From: Fulvivirga ulvae
GTDB lineage: Bacteria; Bacteroidota; Bacteroidia; Cytophagales; Cyclobacteriaceae
Direction of reading: 5' to 3'
Assembly (NCBI RefSeq): GCF_021389975.1
Contig: NZ_CP089981.1
Coordinates: 6,225,501-6,289,500 of the forward strand
Length of the DNA stretch: 64,000 nt
Position 1 is the first letter of the stretch, and the number at the start of each line of letters is the position of its first letter. The notes below the pieces were generated by a model. It saw nothing but the letters and a program-made list of their open reading frames with translations, made no database searches and had not been told where the DNA came from. Shown piece by piece: positions 18,256 to 27,280 of this stretch. Made by a program: the position numbers and the translations under genes.

Positions 18256-19485
18256 ATGAGAGGCACCTTCCTGCTTATTGCCATTTCGGTCTCATTCAGC
18301 ACCTGTTATCAGGGCGGAGATGAGCAGAAAGATGAGCATCACCTTATGGCAATCACCTCGCCGGCAGATTCTGTAAGTGGGGAACCTCATCTTTTTACTG
18401 ATAATCATGGAGAAGCGTACCTCTCCTGGGTAGAAACCAGCAATGACACGAGCTGCCTGAAATACGCCCGGCTGAATAAGAATCGCTGGTCTGCTCCTCA
18501 AATTGTAGCCCGGGGAGAAAGCTGGTTCGTTAACTGGGCAGATTACCCAACTGTAACAGCAGGCACTAACCAAAACCTGATAGCCCATTTTCTAAAGAAA
18601 AGCGGTACCGGTACTTATGCCTATGACATCAAAATTACTCACTCCGGTAATGGTGGCAGGATGTGGTCAAAACCGGTAACCATACATGATGATGGCAAGC
18701 AGGCAGAACATGGTTTTGTATCTACGTTGCGCTATAATGATCAATATTTTGTGTGTTGGCTTGATGGAAGGAATATGGTTTCAACAGTCGGTTCAGATCA
18801 GCATGGCCATGGTTCCGGGCATGATAGCGGCGCCATGTCATTGAGAGCGGCCCTGCTGGACAGCACTGGTACCAAGATCAGGGAATGGCTTCTGGATGAT
18901 AAGGTCTGTGATTGCTGTCAGACCACCGCAGCTCTTACAGAAAATGGTCCCGTTGTAATCTATCGCGACCGTTCTGACCAGGAAATAAGAGATATATCTA
19001 TCGTTCGCTGGGCAGACAGTACCTGGACTGCCCCTCGGCCAGTACATGCTGACAATTGGAAAATAGCAGGCTGTCCCGTGAATGGACCAAAGGCTGAAAG
19101 TATCGGCAATACGCTTGTGGTTACGTGGTTTTCCGCCCCGGAAGGGCAACCACAGGTAAAACTGGCTTTTTCTGAGAATGGTGGAATTTCATTCGGCAGG
19201 CCCATCAGAGTAGGTTCAGATAAGGCCATTGGGCGTGTTGATGTTATTTTGGTGAGTGAAGAGGTGGCTATGGTAAGCTGGATGGAAGATAACAGCATAA
19301 AAGTTGTCAGGGTTGATAAGACAGGGGCTATATCAACCCCGGTTGTAATCACCCATGCCTCAGAAGCTCGGTCCAGCGGCTTTCCCCAGATGACTAAAAG
19401 AGGTGATGATATTATTTTCGCATGGACAGATTATGAAGAAAAACGTGTAAAAACTGCCATTTTCAACTATGTGGAACGAAAATAG
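18256..19485 (+). CDS. Sialidase-like beta-propeller lipoprotein with CDCC motif
   Basis: 409 residues with a lipoprotein signal (FSTC, Cys17). The body has sialidase/BNR-like propeller strands, including SGNGGRMWSKPVTI (about 130-143) and FSENGGISFGRPIRV, with Asp-box-like turns. A His-rich patch (GSDQHGHGSGHDSG, about 179-192) is followed by VCDCCQT (Cys218, Cys220, Cys221). The signatures suggest a metal- or thiol-handling site, not a sialidase; the catalytic Arg triad was not traced. It is co-transcribed with the TlpA gene. Confidence 0.75.
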   Translation: MRGTFLLIAISVSFSTCYQGGDEQKDEHHLMAITSPADSVSGEPHLFTDNHGEAYLSWVETSNDTSCLKYARLNKNRWSAPQIVARGESWFVNWADYPTVTAGTNQNLIAHFLKKSGTGTYAYDIKITHSGNGGRMWSKPVTIHDDGKQAEHGFVSTLRYNDQYFVCWLDGRNMVSTVGSDQHGHGSGHDSGAMSLRAALLDSTGTKIREWLLDDKVCDCCQTTAALTENGPVVIYRDRSDQEIRDISIVRWADSTWTAPRPVHADNWKIAGCPVNGPKAESIGNTLVVTWFSAPEGQPQVKLAFSENGGISFGRPIRVGSDKAIGRVDVILVSEEVAMVSWMEDNSIKVVRVDKTGAISTPVVITHASEARSSGFPQMTKRGDDIIFAWTDYEEKRVKTAIFNYVERK

Positions 19486-19527
19486 GAAAGACTCAGTTCA
19501 ATATGGAACATTCTTTAAACAAGTTCT

Positions 19528-19599
19528 GCTTGATAGCCTGACAAAATGAAATTATCATATAAAGTATTCAGTTTAAATAATTAAACTACACTATCAAGC
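19528..19599. repeat. Nested inverted repeats upstream of the desaturase
   Basis: GCTTGATAG (19528-19536) and CTATCAAGC (19591-19599) are a perfect 9-bp inverted repeat. Between them AGTTTAA (19570-19576) and TTAAACT (19581-19587) form a second 7-bp palindrome with a 4-nt spacer. They lie between the propeller stop and the desaturase start, so they could be a terminator without a T-run or operator elements of the desaturase promoter. Confidence 0.45.
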
Positions 19600-19648
19600 G
19601 TTTTCATATCTATAAATAGCTATATTTGCGCTTAGTCCCTCAAATTGC

Positions 19649-20746
19649 ATGAATCACAAAACCATCAAATTTTCCAGAGATAATCGCGTTGACTTCATCA
19701 GAGTTGTCAGAAAAAGGGTCAGCGATTATTTTGAAACCAACGGCATATCCAAATATGGCAATATACACATGGTAATCAAAACCATAACAATGTTGCTAAT
19801 GTATGTGGTCCCTTATGTGGTTATGATGTCAGGGATATTAACGAACTCCTGGGCCATTCTGGGCATGTGGATCATTATGGGTGTGGCTATGGCCGGTATC
19901 GGCTTTTCAATTATGCATGATGCCAATCACGGCGCTTACTCCAAAAACCAAAACGTTAATAAATACCTGGGATATCTCATTAATATTGTAGGGGGAAGTG
20001 CCATTAACTGGAAAATACAACATAACGTACTCCATCATACTTTTACTAATGTAGATGGTATGGACGAAGATATCGACCCAGGTAAACTCATGCGTTTATC
20101 CCCTCACCGAAAGAGATACAAGCTGCACCGGATACAACACATTTATGGCTGGGGATTATACGGTTTAATGACCTTTCTCTGGATTACAACGAAAGACTTC
20201 AGACAATTATACAGGTACAAGAAAATGGGACTTACGAAAGCCCAGAACATAAAAGTACCTACACAACTTACCAAGCTCATTATAGCTAAGGTGGTTTACT
20301 ATATAGTGTTTCTGGTATTGCCGATTATCTTTTTAAGTATTGCCTGGTGGCAGGTGGTATTGTTCTTTATTGCCATGCACTTTACGGCAGGCCTCATTCT
20401 TGGTTGCGTTTTTCAACCTGCTCATGTCATGCCATCTTCAAAGTACCCCCTTCCTGATAAAGAGGGTAACCTTGAAAATGACTGGGCTGTTCATCAACTT
20501 TATACTACAACCAACTTCAGCCCTAAAAGCAGAATTTTAGGATGGTACGTGGGAGGCCTTAACTATCAGATCGAGCACCACCTCTTCCCTACCATATGCC
20601 ATGTACACTATAAAAAGATCTCAAGAATAGTGAAGGAAACAGCTGAAGAATTCGGGTTACCGTATCATTCTCAGCCCAATTTCTTTGCGGCTATTATGCT
20701 TCATGCCCGGATGTTGAGGGATCTGGGTAAATATGATGTGATATAG
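19649..20746 (+). CDS. Membrane fatty-acid (acyl) desaturase
   Basis: 365 residues with four hydrophobic stretches and the three His boxes of membrane di-iron desaturases: HDANH (90-94), HNVLHH (125-130) and QIEHH (307-311). The QxxHH third box and the order match front-end/acyl-lipid desaturases. It introduces a double bond into membrane fatty acids, commonly as a cold or fluidity response. Monocistronic, with palindromes in its promoter. Confidence 0.93.
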   Translation: MNHKTIKFSRDNRVDFIRVVRKRVSDYFETNGISKYGNIHMVIKTITMLLMYVVPYVVMMSGILTNSWAILGMWIIMGVAMAGIGFSIMHDANHGAYSKNQNVNKYLGYLINIVGGSAINWKIQHNVLHHTFTNVDGMDEDIDPGKLMRLSPHRKRYKLHRIQHIYGWGLYGLMTFLWITTKDFRQLYRYKKMGLTKAQNIKVPTQLTKLIIAKVVYYIVFLVLPIIFLSIAWWQVVLFFIAMHFTAGLILGCVFQPAHVMPSSKYPLPDKEGNLENDWAVHQLYTTTNFSPKSRILGWYVGGLNYQIEHHLFPTICHVHYKKISRIVKETAEEFGLPYHSQPNFFAAIMLHARMLRDLGKYDVI

Positions 20747-20959
20747 CATCCTGTTTCAGACGACTTTGTAGACTAATGAGTATTTTTATGCTCAGGGTGT
20801 AGAATTTCAAAGAGCATTTATATGCTATTCTCTGTTTTCATCCACTACTTCAGCATCTATTTGCTACACGGAGCTCTAAATCCTTCCCTCAATTTAAAGT
20901 GGGTTCTGGTTTAATTTTTGTGCTTAACAATACAGTTGTAATCCAAAAAATCCAAAACT

Positions 20960-21400
20960 ATGAGCACTGTAAAATTTGATAAATTCGCCCAGGAAGGTAA
21001 CCAATTCATTCATGAGCTATCCAATGAATTAGGTCATCCTCAGGATGAACAACAGGTTCTAATCGTACTCAGAGCAGTACTTCACACCATTCGTGACAGG
21101 ATTACCATCAGTGAATCTCTGGACCTGATATCCCAACTACCGATGATGCTCAAAGCACTTTATGTAGAGCAATGGAAGTATCAGGAGAAGCCCAATAAAT
21201 TCGATACCCTGGAAGGTTTAAAAAATGACATCAAACAACGACAGGAAAAATATGGCGAAAACAGGTTTGATTGGGAGCTTTCAACCGAAGATATTTTTGC
21301 AAAAACTATTGAAAAACTGAGTAAGTACCTGGATGAAGGACAATTGAAGCATATTGAGGAGCAATTACCCCACGAAATAAAATTTCTGGTAACTCCTTGA
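20960..21400 (+). CDS. DUF2267 domain protein
   Basis: 146 residues, soluble and helical. EQQVLIVLRAVLHTIRDRITISESLDLISQLPMMLKALYVEQWK matches the DUF2267 fold (two helical repeats). Function unknown; the family is often found with stress or envelope genes. It has its own promoter, 213 bp after the desaturase, and is convergent with the lipoprotein gene at 21415. Confidence 0.88.
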   Translation: MSTVKFDKFAQEGNQFIHELSNELGHPQDEQQVLIVLRAVLHTIRDRITISESLDLISQLPMMLKALYVEQWKYQEKPNKFDTLEGLKNDIKQRQEKYGENRFDWELSTEDIFAKTIEKLSKYLDEGQLKHIEEQLPHEIKFLVTP

Positions 21401-21404
21401 AACT

Positions 21405-21441
21405 AAAAGTAAAATTACTGTCCGTCGATAATGACGGGCAG
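21405..21441 (-). terminator. Terminator overlapping the end of the Gmad2 lipoprotein gene
   Basis: CTGTCCGTC (21418-21426) and GACGGGCAG (21433-21441) form a 9-bp stem with a GATAAT loop. On the minus strand the stem ends at the TAA stop and is followed by TTTTACTTTT, so the last codons lie inside the terminator hairpin. Confidence 0.65.
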
Positions 21442-22488
21442 TGTAAATGACCGATCAAGTTCTGCTTTGCCGGAGGCATTGGATCGCCGCAAAGTAATAT
21501 AGCCCTGCTGACTCTCTGTGTTAACTGCGAAATCAAGGGTAACTTCAAAATTCACCCATTCTGAAGTCATCCATTTGCCTTCCGCTTTTGCAATGTCTTT
21601 TGCAATTGTTTTATGATTTGCATTAGCTACCTCTACAGGAAACTGTCCCTCAAAAAACCATGGGCCTCTGGCTTTACCTTTTATTACTACAGGAGGTCTT
21701 ACAGTATCGTTTTTACTTATATTCTCAACTTTTATCAAATCGGCCAGTGGTTTTACGGGCTTGCCTGTATCCACAAACTTAAGGGTCCTGAGCATCTGTT
21801 TTATCAATTGCAAATCACCCTCGTCTACCTTTCCATAGCGTACCATTCTATCATTTCCTCCCAGGGTATTGCACTGGTTAATTGGTTTCTCTCTGCCAGA
21901 CTTATCGAAACATTTTAGTTGATGGTCGCTTATCTGTACCTGAACAAAAATAAAGCCGTCAGCTGTCCAGTTCTTTTTCGGCATCTTTTCAGGTTTGAGA
22001 TAGTACCCCCATACTTCGCCATCGTTGAGCTGATAAGCTTTCGTCTCAGAAGAGTCTAACTGAAAGGGAATTGGAAGGTTGTTTTCAGCATCACTAAGAC
22101 TAATGGTAGCTCCGGCCGGCCCATCCACACCCAGCCCTTTGGGGTAAAATGAAAGGTGCGAGACCCGAGCGTCTTCATGAATCATAAGGGGGAGCTTAAA
22201 TCCATTATCAAATTCCTTACTATAAATGTTAATTACCGGTATATCAGGATTTTGAGTACTCTCTATCACCCTCCACTGTTCAGGGTATTCTACACTGATC
22301 CGGTAATGATTATTTTTATACGATTGCCAGTCATATGTACGATCCACCACCTGCCCTCCTTCTGATAATTTTAGTGTTTGTGAATCCGGAGCGTTTAAAC
22401 CAGACTGCTCAGAGTTGGTTTGCTGAGTAGCCACATCACATGCATAAATATGTAACAATCCAATTACTAACATTAAATACTTTCTCAT
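21415..22488 (-). CDS. Lipoprotein with PsbP-like region and C-terminal Gmad2 domain
   Basis: 357 residues. It has a short lipoprotein signal (YACD, Cys17). The N-terminal half (about 55-220; NHYRISVEYPEQWRVIE) resembles a PsbP-like/DUF1795 segment. The C-terminal part (about 255-350; VVIKGKARGPWFFEGQFPVEVANANHKTIAK) is a Gmad2 immunoglobulin-like domain, known from spore-germination and surface proteins. It is probably an envelope lipoprotein of unknown role. Confidence 0.72.
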   Translation of the reverse strand: MRKYLMLVIGLLHIYACDVATQQTNSEQSGLNAPDSQTLKLSEGGQVVDRTYDWQSYKNNHYRISVEYPEQWRVIESTQNPDIPVINIYSKEFDNGFKLPLMIHEDARVSHLSFYPKGLGVDGPAGATISLSDAENNLPIPFQLDSSETKAYQLNDGEVWGYYLKPEKMPKKNWTADGFIFVQVQISDHQLKCFDKSGREKPINQCNTLGGNDRMVRYGKVDEGDLQLIKQMLRTLKFVDTGKPVKPLADLIKVENISKNDTVRPPVVIKGKARGPWFFEGQFPVEVANANHKTIAKDIAKAEGKWMTSEWVNFEVTLDFAVNTESQQGYITLRRSNASGKAELDRSFTLPVIIDGQ

Positions 22489-22553
22489 ACTATCCTGTGA
22501 ATTTTTTTCCTCATAGTGTGATCAGGTCAACAACTCTCACCCTAGCTTTCGCA

Positions 22554-22748
22554 TTATTTCTGTCTCCTTACATTCCAATCGACAAGTAACAACCCTACTC
22601 CTACAATAACCCCTGCAAGCATAATTCTAAAGGCCCAGGCATACGCATATTCATAATTGCTTTCCAGAAGCACCTCCGGAACGAACAAGGCAAAAACTAA
22701 AAAAAGTAATACCGTTATCCGTACAAATAAATATCCTGAAGCTTTCAT
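22554..22748 (-). CDS. Small two-helix membrane protein
   Basis: 64 residues from the ATG at 22748, with AGGA about 10 bases upstream; an ATG at 22784 would add a non-hydrophobic N-terminus. Two hydrophobic helices (about 7-25 and 38-55) and a basic tail (NVRRQK). No family is recognised. It lies between the Gmad2 lipoprotein and MFS genes on the same strand. The evidence is length, start and composition only. Confidence 0.45.
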   Translation of the reverse strand: MKASGYLFVRITVLLFLVFALFVPEVLLESNYEYAYAWAFRIMLAGVIVGVGLLLVDWNVRRQK

Positions 22749-22815
22749 ATCGTTGTCCTGGTGGAGATATAAAGTAAAGTGCATATTTCATACCATAGAC
22801 ATGGCTACAGCCAGG

Positions 22816-23946
22816 TTATCTAACTCCTCTGGCAGAGAGTATAGCTACCGTTGCACCAATAACGGCAAGAAAAACAAAAGATATCCTCAGGTCGGATGCG
22901 CCGGCAATCAGCCCGATGATGGGCGGACCAATCAAAAATCCGAAGAAGCCGAGTGTGGAGACCGAGGCTAATGCTACTCCGGGAGATTGTGTTCTGGATT
23001 TACCTGCCACACTGAATACAAGAGGAACAACAGAAGATACACCTATTCCTACTATGAAAAATCCGATTATCGCGGAAATAAAGTATGGAAGAAATACTAC
23101 AACGAGCAAACCGAAAGCCGTTAAGGAACCACTTACCACAAGTACCTTTTTTAAACCGTGGCGATGAACGAGGGTATCAGCTACAAAACGGGTACCAGCC
23201 ATTGAAATCATAAAAGCCGTGTACCCTATTCCAATCCAATTTTCTTCAACAGCAATTATTTTCTTAAAATACACTCCACTCCAGTCAAACATAGCTCCTT
23301 CGCACATCATAGAAAAAAATGCAATTACGCCAAGTACCATTAAAGACCGGTCAGGAAGCGAGAAAAGAGGTTTATCTGTATCAGTATTTACATCTGCATG
23401 AAGAAGGTACCTGAAACTGTATAACAGTACCCCGACAATAGCGGCAGCTATGATTATGTAATGTATAGCAGGCGGGATGGAAAGTGCAATCATCAAAGCC
23501 CCCGTTCCGGCCCCCGCAAAGCCTGCCAGACTCCACATCCCATGGAATTTAGCCATTATATTGCGGTTGTAAGCTGACTCTACACCAACTGCCTGGGTAT
23601 TAACCGAGATATTCAGCATGTTACCTATTAATCCAAAAATGAACAAAGCGGCAATAAGAAGCACAACGTTGTATGATAATCCAATACAGATAAGCGATAA
23701 CCCATAAGTCAGGGCAGCAGCCATTACCACCCGGCGGCTGCCAAACCTAGCTACAAGAAACCCTGAAAGCGGTAACGAAACCAAAGAGCCTACTGGCAAC
23801 GCAAACAAAATACCTCCAAGCTCGGCCTCCGAAAGATTCAATACATGCTGTATAGTTGGTATTCTCGAGGCCCAGCTTGCAAAACATAGGCCGTAACAAA
23901 AGAAAATCAGGCTAATGGCAATACGGGAGCGTCTGATAGGTGGCAT
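22816..23946 (-). CDS. MFS transporter (YbjJ-like)
   Basis: 376 residues, about twelve hydrophobic segments. The N-terminal SWASRIPTIQ and GGILFALPVGSLVSLPLSGFLVARFGSRRV region (MFS loop 2-3 motif) matches the YbjJ/FucP-like MFS branch. The substrate is unknown. It starts 2 bp after the stop of the 5'-nucleotidase gene and is co-transcribed with it. Confidence 0.88.
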   Translation of the reverse strand: MPPIRRSRIAISLIFFCYGLCFASWASRIPTIQHVLNLSEAELGGILFALPVGSLVSLPLSGFLVARFGSRRVVMAAALTYGLSLICIGLSYNVVLLIAALFIFGLIGNMLNISVNTQAVGVESAYNRNIMAKFHGMWSLAGFAGAGTGALMIALSIPPAIHYIIIAAAIVGVLLYSFRYLLHADVNTDTDKPLFSLPDRSLMVLGVIAFFSMMCEGAMFDWSGVYFKKIIAVEENWIGIGYTAFMISMAGTRFVADTLVHRHGLKKVLVVSGSLTAFGLLVVVFLPYFISAIIGFFIVGIGVSSVVPLVFSVAGKSRTQSPGVALASVSTLGFFGFLIGPPIIGLIAGASDLRISFVFLAVIGATVAILSARGVR

Positions 23947-23948
23947 AC

Positions 23949-24491
23949 TTAATAACTATTTGCGTATAGGTATTGAACTGCCTCGTCCCAGTCATTTACT
24001 CTCACATCGTAATCGACTGTCATATTATGACCTGAGGTATAGAGTATACCCCTGCCTTTACAATAGTTCAGGTTCTTAAGGTGGTCATCAATCATAAAGT
24101 CTGTATCCACCACACTTTTATCACCACAAAAAATAATATTCTTCCAACCTATAAAAGGGAAGTGCTCCTTCAGCCATTCGTATTTCTCATACAGCGACTG
24201 GGGAAACTCCATGGCTGCGGAAACTATGTAGACATCAAAATCATTCCATAACTTTTCAACTGCCTCCTGCGCACCGGGAATGACCCGGGCTGTACGGAAA
24301 AACCCCGGCTCAAAAAGCAACTGCCTCAACTTATCACGTTCAGGAAAAGCTTCACCCTCAGGCACGCCTTTCATCGATTCTCTTTGCACCAATACCCCAT
24401 GTTTTTTATGATACCATTCGATCATTTGATGCTCAATATCTGCGATGACATGATCCATATCTATGGCTATTGATTTTTTTATTTCAGGCAT
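23949..24491 (-). CDS. 5'(3')-deoxyribonucleotidase (NT5C-type HAD)
   Basis: 180 residues. The HAD motif IDMDHVIAD (about 10-18, Asp11/Asp13) is followed by VYIVSAAM (motif 2) and FMIDDHLKNL (motif 4). The size and DxD start match NT5C-type 5'-nucleotidases, which dephosphorylate deoxyribonucleoside monophosphates. It is divergent from the DeoR gene, which could regulate it. Confidence 0.85.
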   Translation of the reverse strand: MPEIKKSIAIDMDHVIADIEHQMIEWYHKKHGVLVQRESMKGVPEGEAFPERDKLRQLLFEPGFFRTARVIPGAQEAVEKLWNDFDVYIVSAAMEFPQSLYEKYEWLKEHFPFIGWKNIIFCGDKSVVDTDFMIDDHLKNLNYCKGRGILYTSGHNMTVDYDVRVNDWDEAVQYLYANSY

Positions 24492-24505
24492 AGTAATTTT
24501 GTTTA

Positions 24506-24574
24506 TGCAATCTTTTACTTCAAAAGTATTTTAATTATTGCATATTATTGCAAAACATACAGCATAAAATTGCA
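24506..24574 (+). promoter_or_regulatory. Phased TTGCA direct repeats upstream of the DeoR gene
   Basis: TTGCA occurs at 24538-24542, 24548-24552 and 24570-24574, spaced 10 and 22 bases (one and two helical turns). TGCAA (its complement) lies at 24506-24510. They sit in the divergent promoter between the nucleotidase and the regulator. Direct repeats on one face of the helix are typical of DeoR/GlpR-type operators, so autoregulation is likely. Confidence 0.5.
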
Positions 24575-24580
24575 AAAAAT

Positions 24581-25327
24581 ATGTTAAAAGAAGAGCGTTT
24601 CAAGTATATCCTCAACAGGCTTAATACGGAGAACAAGGTACTACTCAACCAGCTTAGTGATGAGTTGAACGTTTCCACGGACACTATCCGCAGGGACATT
24701 AAGGAGCTGGACGACCAGGGGTTGCTTAAGGCGGTCCGTGGCGGGGCTATACCTCATTCACCGGTCCCGCATAATTTCAGGGACCGTATCGGCTATAACA
24801 GCGAATCGAAGCAGATCATAGCTCAAAAGGCCCTGCCCCTGCTCCACAACGGCCAGGTAGTGATCTTTGATGGAGGGACCTCGGCCCTGGCCGTAGCCAG
24901 TATATTACCCGAAGATTTGAAAATTACGGTAATCACCAACAGCTTCCCAATAGTGACTATGCTGGAGGATCACAAAAATGCAGAGGTACTGTTTGCCGGG
25001 GGAAGACTGTTTAAGCGCTCGTTTGTTACTACCGGCCACGAAACCCTGCGTTTTTTCAAAAACATAAGAGCTGACCTGTGCCTGCTGGGCATTTGCAGTA
25101 TTCATTCGTCGCTGGGAGTTACTACTCCTGACTTTGAAGAAAGCGAGGTAAAGAAGGTTATGATCAACAACTCACAGGAAGTAATAGCGCTCTCTTCCAT
25201 TGAAAAACTGGAAACCGTGGAACCGTACTACATCTGCCCGACTGACGATATAGGTACCATCATAACCAACCAGCCGGATGAGCCGAAACTAAAGCCTTAT
25301 ATTGGGGCGGGAGTAAAGATATTTTAA
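24581..25327 (+). CDS. DeoR/GlpR family transcriptional regulator
   Basis: 248 residues from the ATG at 24581; an in-frame TTG at 24548 exists, but MLKEERFKYIL is the classic DeoR start. The helix-turn-helix is NQLSDELNVSTDTIRRDIKELDDQGLLKAVRGGAI, and the effector domain has VIFDGGTSALAVA, VITNS and LGICSIHSSLGVTTPD, as in sugar-phosphate-binding DeoR proteins. Phased TTGCA repeats lie upstream. The sodium:solute symporter 92 bp downstream is a likely target. Confidence 0.93.
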   Translation: MLKEERFKYILNRLNTENKVLLNQLSDELNVSTDTIRRDIKELDDQGLLKAVRGGAIPHSPVPHNFRDRIGYNSESKQIIAQKALPLLHNGQVVIFDGGTSALAVASILPEDLKITVITNSFPIVTMLEDHKNAEVLFAGGRLFKRSFVTTGHETLRFFKNIRADLCLLGICSIHSSLGVTTPDFEESEVKKVMINNSQEVIALSSIEKLETVEPYYICPTDDIGTIITNQPDEPKLKPYIGAGVKIF

Positions 25328-25419
25328 GCTAAACCGACCTGTTGGAAACTGTAATTGATCGGGTAATCCATAGAATATAAAAAATTAAATACTATTTTCC
25401 GGCCAAATAAAATCAACAT

Positions 25420-27192
25420 ATGGAATTAGCCCTTCTGGATTACATCATTATTGCCGCATTTTTCCTGCTCTCACTTGCTGTTGGTCTGAAATTCAGAAAG
25501 CAGGCTGGTAAAGATATCAGCTCCTTCTTTTTAGGAGGGCGTAACCTGCCGTGGTACATTGCCGGTATTTCCATGGTGGCCACCACCTTTGCCGCAGATA
25601 CTCCCCTGGCAGTAACTGAGCTGGTGGCGCAGAATGGAATTGCCGGTAACTGGCTCTGGTGGAATATGCTTGCGGGCGGTATGCTGACCACTTTCTTCTT
25701 TGCCAAATACTGGAGACGGGCAGAAGTTTTAACTGATATCGAGTTCATCGAAATGCGATACAGTGGCAAACCTGCCAGCTTCCTCCGGGGCTTCAGGGCT
25801 TTATATTTTGGTGTATTTATGAACGTGCTTATTATCGGCTGGGTAAATGTTGCCCTGATGTCGTTATTGAAGGTTTTTTTTGATATACCAGAAAACCAGC
25901 TTTTATGGTATGTTGCCGGCGCTATGGTGATTGTAGTTATCTACTCAGCCATGTCCGGCTTACTTGGTGTGGCTTTTACAGATGTTATTCAGTTTGTTAT
26001 TGCTATGACTGGCAGTATAATTCTGGCTTTCCTGGTGCTGAATTCTGACCGGATCGGTGGCATGGATGGCTTAAAAGCCAATCTACCGGAAGGTACATTG
26101 GATTTCTTTCCTCATGTGGGAAGCCAGGGTAGCGGAAGCATGCTGGCGCTTGGACTGGGAAGCTTTCTGGCCTTCATCGGCTTTCAGTGGTGGGCAAGCT
26201 GGTACCCCGGGGCTGAACCTGGTGGTGGTGGCTATATTGCCCAACGCATGATGAGTACAAAAACCGAAAAGGACGCTGTTTATTCTACCCTGTTTTTCCA
26301 AATTGCACATTACTGCATTCGTCCCTGGCCCTGGATAATCGTGGCGCTTTGTGCCATGTTGCTATACCCGGAGCTTAGCGCTGCCGACAGTAAGCTGGGC
26401 TATGTTATGGCTATGAAAGAGTTTTTGCCAACAGGTCTTAAAGGACTTCTTCTGGTGGCCTTTTTTGCAGCTTATATGAGTACCATCTCAACCCAACTGA
26501 ACTGGGGCACCAGCTATCTGATCAATGATTTTTATAAAAGGTTTATTAACCCTGAAGCTCAGCAGAAACAATTTGTACAGGCCTCACGCTTAGGTACGCT
26601 ACTATTGATGCTCATCGCCTTATTCGTTACGTCACTTATCGGCACTATTTCGGGTGTGTGGGCATTTATCATTGAGTGCGGAGCAGGCCTGGGGCTAGTC
26701 ATGATATTGCGCTGGTACTGGTGGCGCATCAATGCATGGAGCGAAATTGTAGCTACAGTAGCACCATTTGTTGCTTATGGGCTGGCAAAATTCGTTTTTG
26801 TGCAGTTTGATGAAGCCTGGGGAAAAGGTATTGGCGAAGACCCCAGAAGCTTTTTTTTCACTATTGCTTTTACCACGGTAGCATGGATCATCGCCACCTA
26901 CACCACTAAACCTACGGATGAAACTCATTTGCGAAAATTCTTCGATAAGATCCGGCCTGATGGCAACTGGGCTCCCTTCCGCGAATCTGTTAACAGAAGC
27001 AGGCTCATAAAACTTGGCATCTGCTGGTTCAGCGCTATCGTGATGGCTTATAGCGCATTATTCCTAACAGGAAGTTTCATTTTCAAAGCCTGGAATGAAG
27101 GGCTGATGTATACAGGGGTATTTGTGGTTTCTCTTTTAGTACTAAGATTTGCCGCAGGGAAGGTGCATATTTTTTCTGACCGTACCGAGTGA
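25420..27192 (+). CDS. Sodium:solute symporter (SSS family)
   Basis: 590 residues with about 14 hydrophobic helices. The early FFLGGRNLPWYIAGISMVATTFAADTP matches the SSS signature, and IAQRMMSTKTEKDA is the conserved cytoplasmic loop. It is one of the long Bacteroidota SSS proteins of unknown sugar or organic-acid specificity. The DeoR regulator just upstream suggests a carbohydrate or sugar-acid substrate. Confidence 0.92.
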   Translation: MELALLDYIIIAAFFLLSLAVGLKFRKQAGKDISSFFLGGRNLPWYIAGISMVATTFAADTPLAVTELVAQNGIAGNWLWWNMLAGGMLTTFFFAKYWRRAEVLTDIEFIEMRYSGKPASFLRGFRALYFGVFMNVLIIGWVNVALMSLLKVFFDIPENQLLWYVAGAMVIVVIYSAMSGLLGVAFTDVIQFVIAMTGSIILAFLVLNSDRIGGMDGLKANLPEGTLDFFPHVGSQGSGSMLALGLGSFLAFIGFQWWASWYPGAEPGGGGYIAQRMMSTKTEKDAVYSTLFFQIAHYCIRPWPWIIVALCAMLLYPELSAADSKLGYVMAMKEFLPTGLKGLLLVAFFAAYMSTISTQLNWGTSYLINDFYKRFINPEAQQKQFVQASRLGTLLLMLIALFVTSLIGTISGVWAFIIECGAGLGLVMILRWYWWRINAWSEIVATVAPFVAYGLAKFVFVQFDEAWGKGIGEDPRSFFFTIAFTTVAWIIATYTTKPTDETHLRKFFDKIRPDGNWAPFRESVNRSRLIKLGICWFSAIVMAYSALFLTGSFIFKAWNEGLMYTGVFVVSLLVLRFAAGKVHIFSDRTE

Positions 27193-27280
27193 ATTAGTGA
27201 TAAATGGAGGCTTCTCTGATATTTCCAGAGTACTAAATGAAGGGACTAAAAAGTTTGTATTTTGTGTAAAAGGCATGGAA

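Noticed and set aside
18256..19485. Annotating the propeller lipoprotein as an active sialidase
   Set aside because: Only propeller-like strands are visible; I could not trace the catalytic Arg triad, and the CDCC/His motifs suggest another role.
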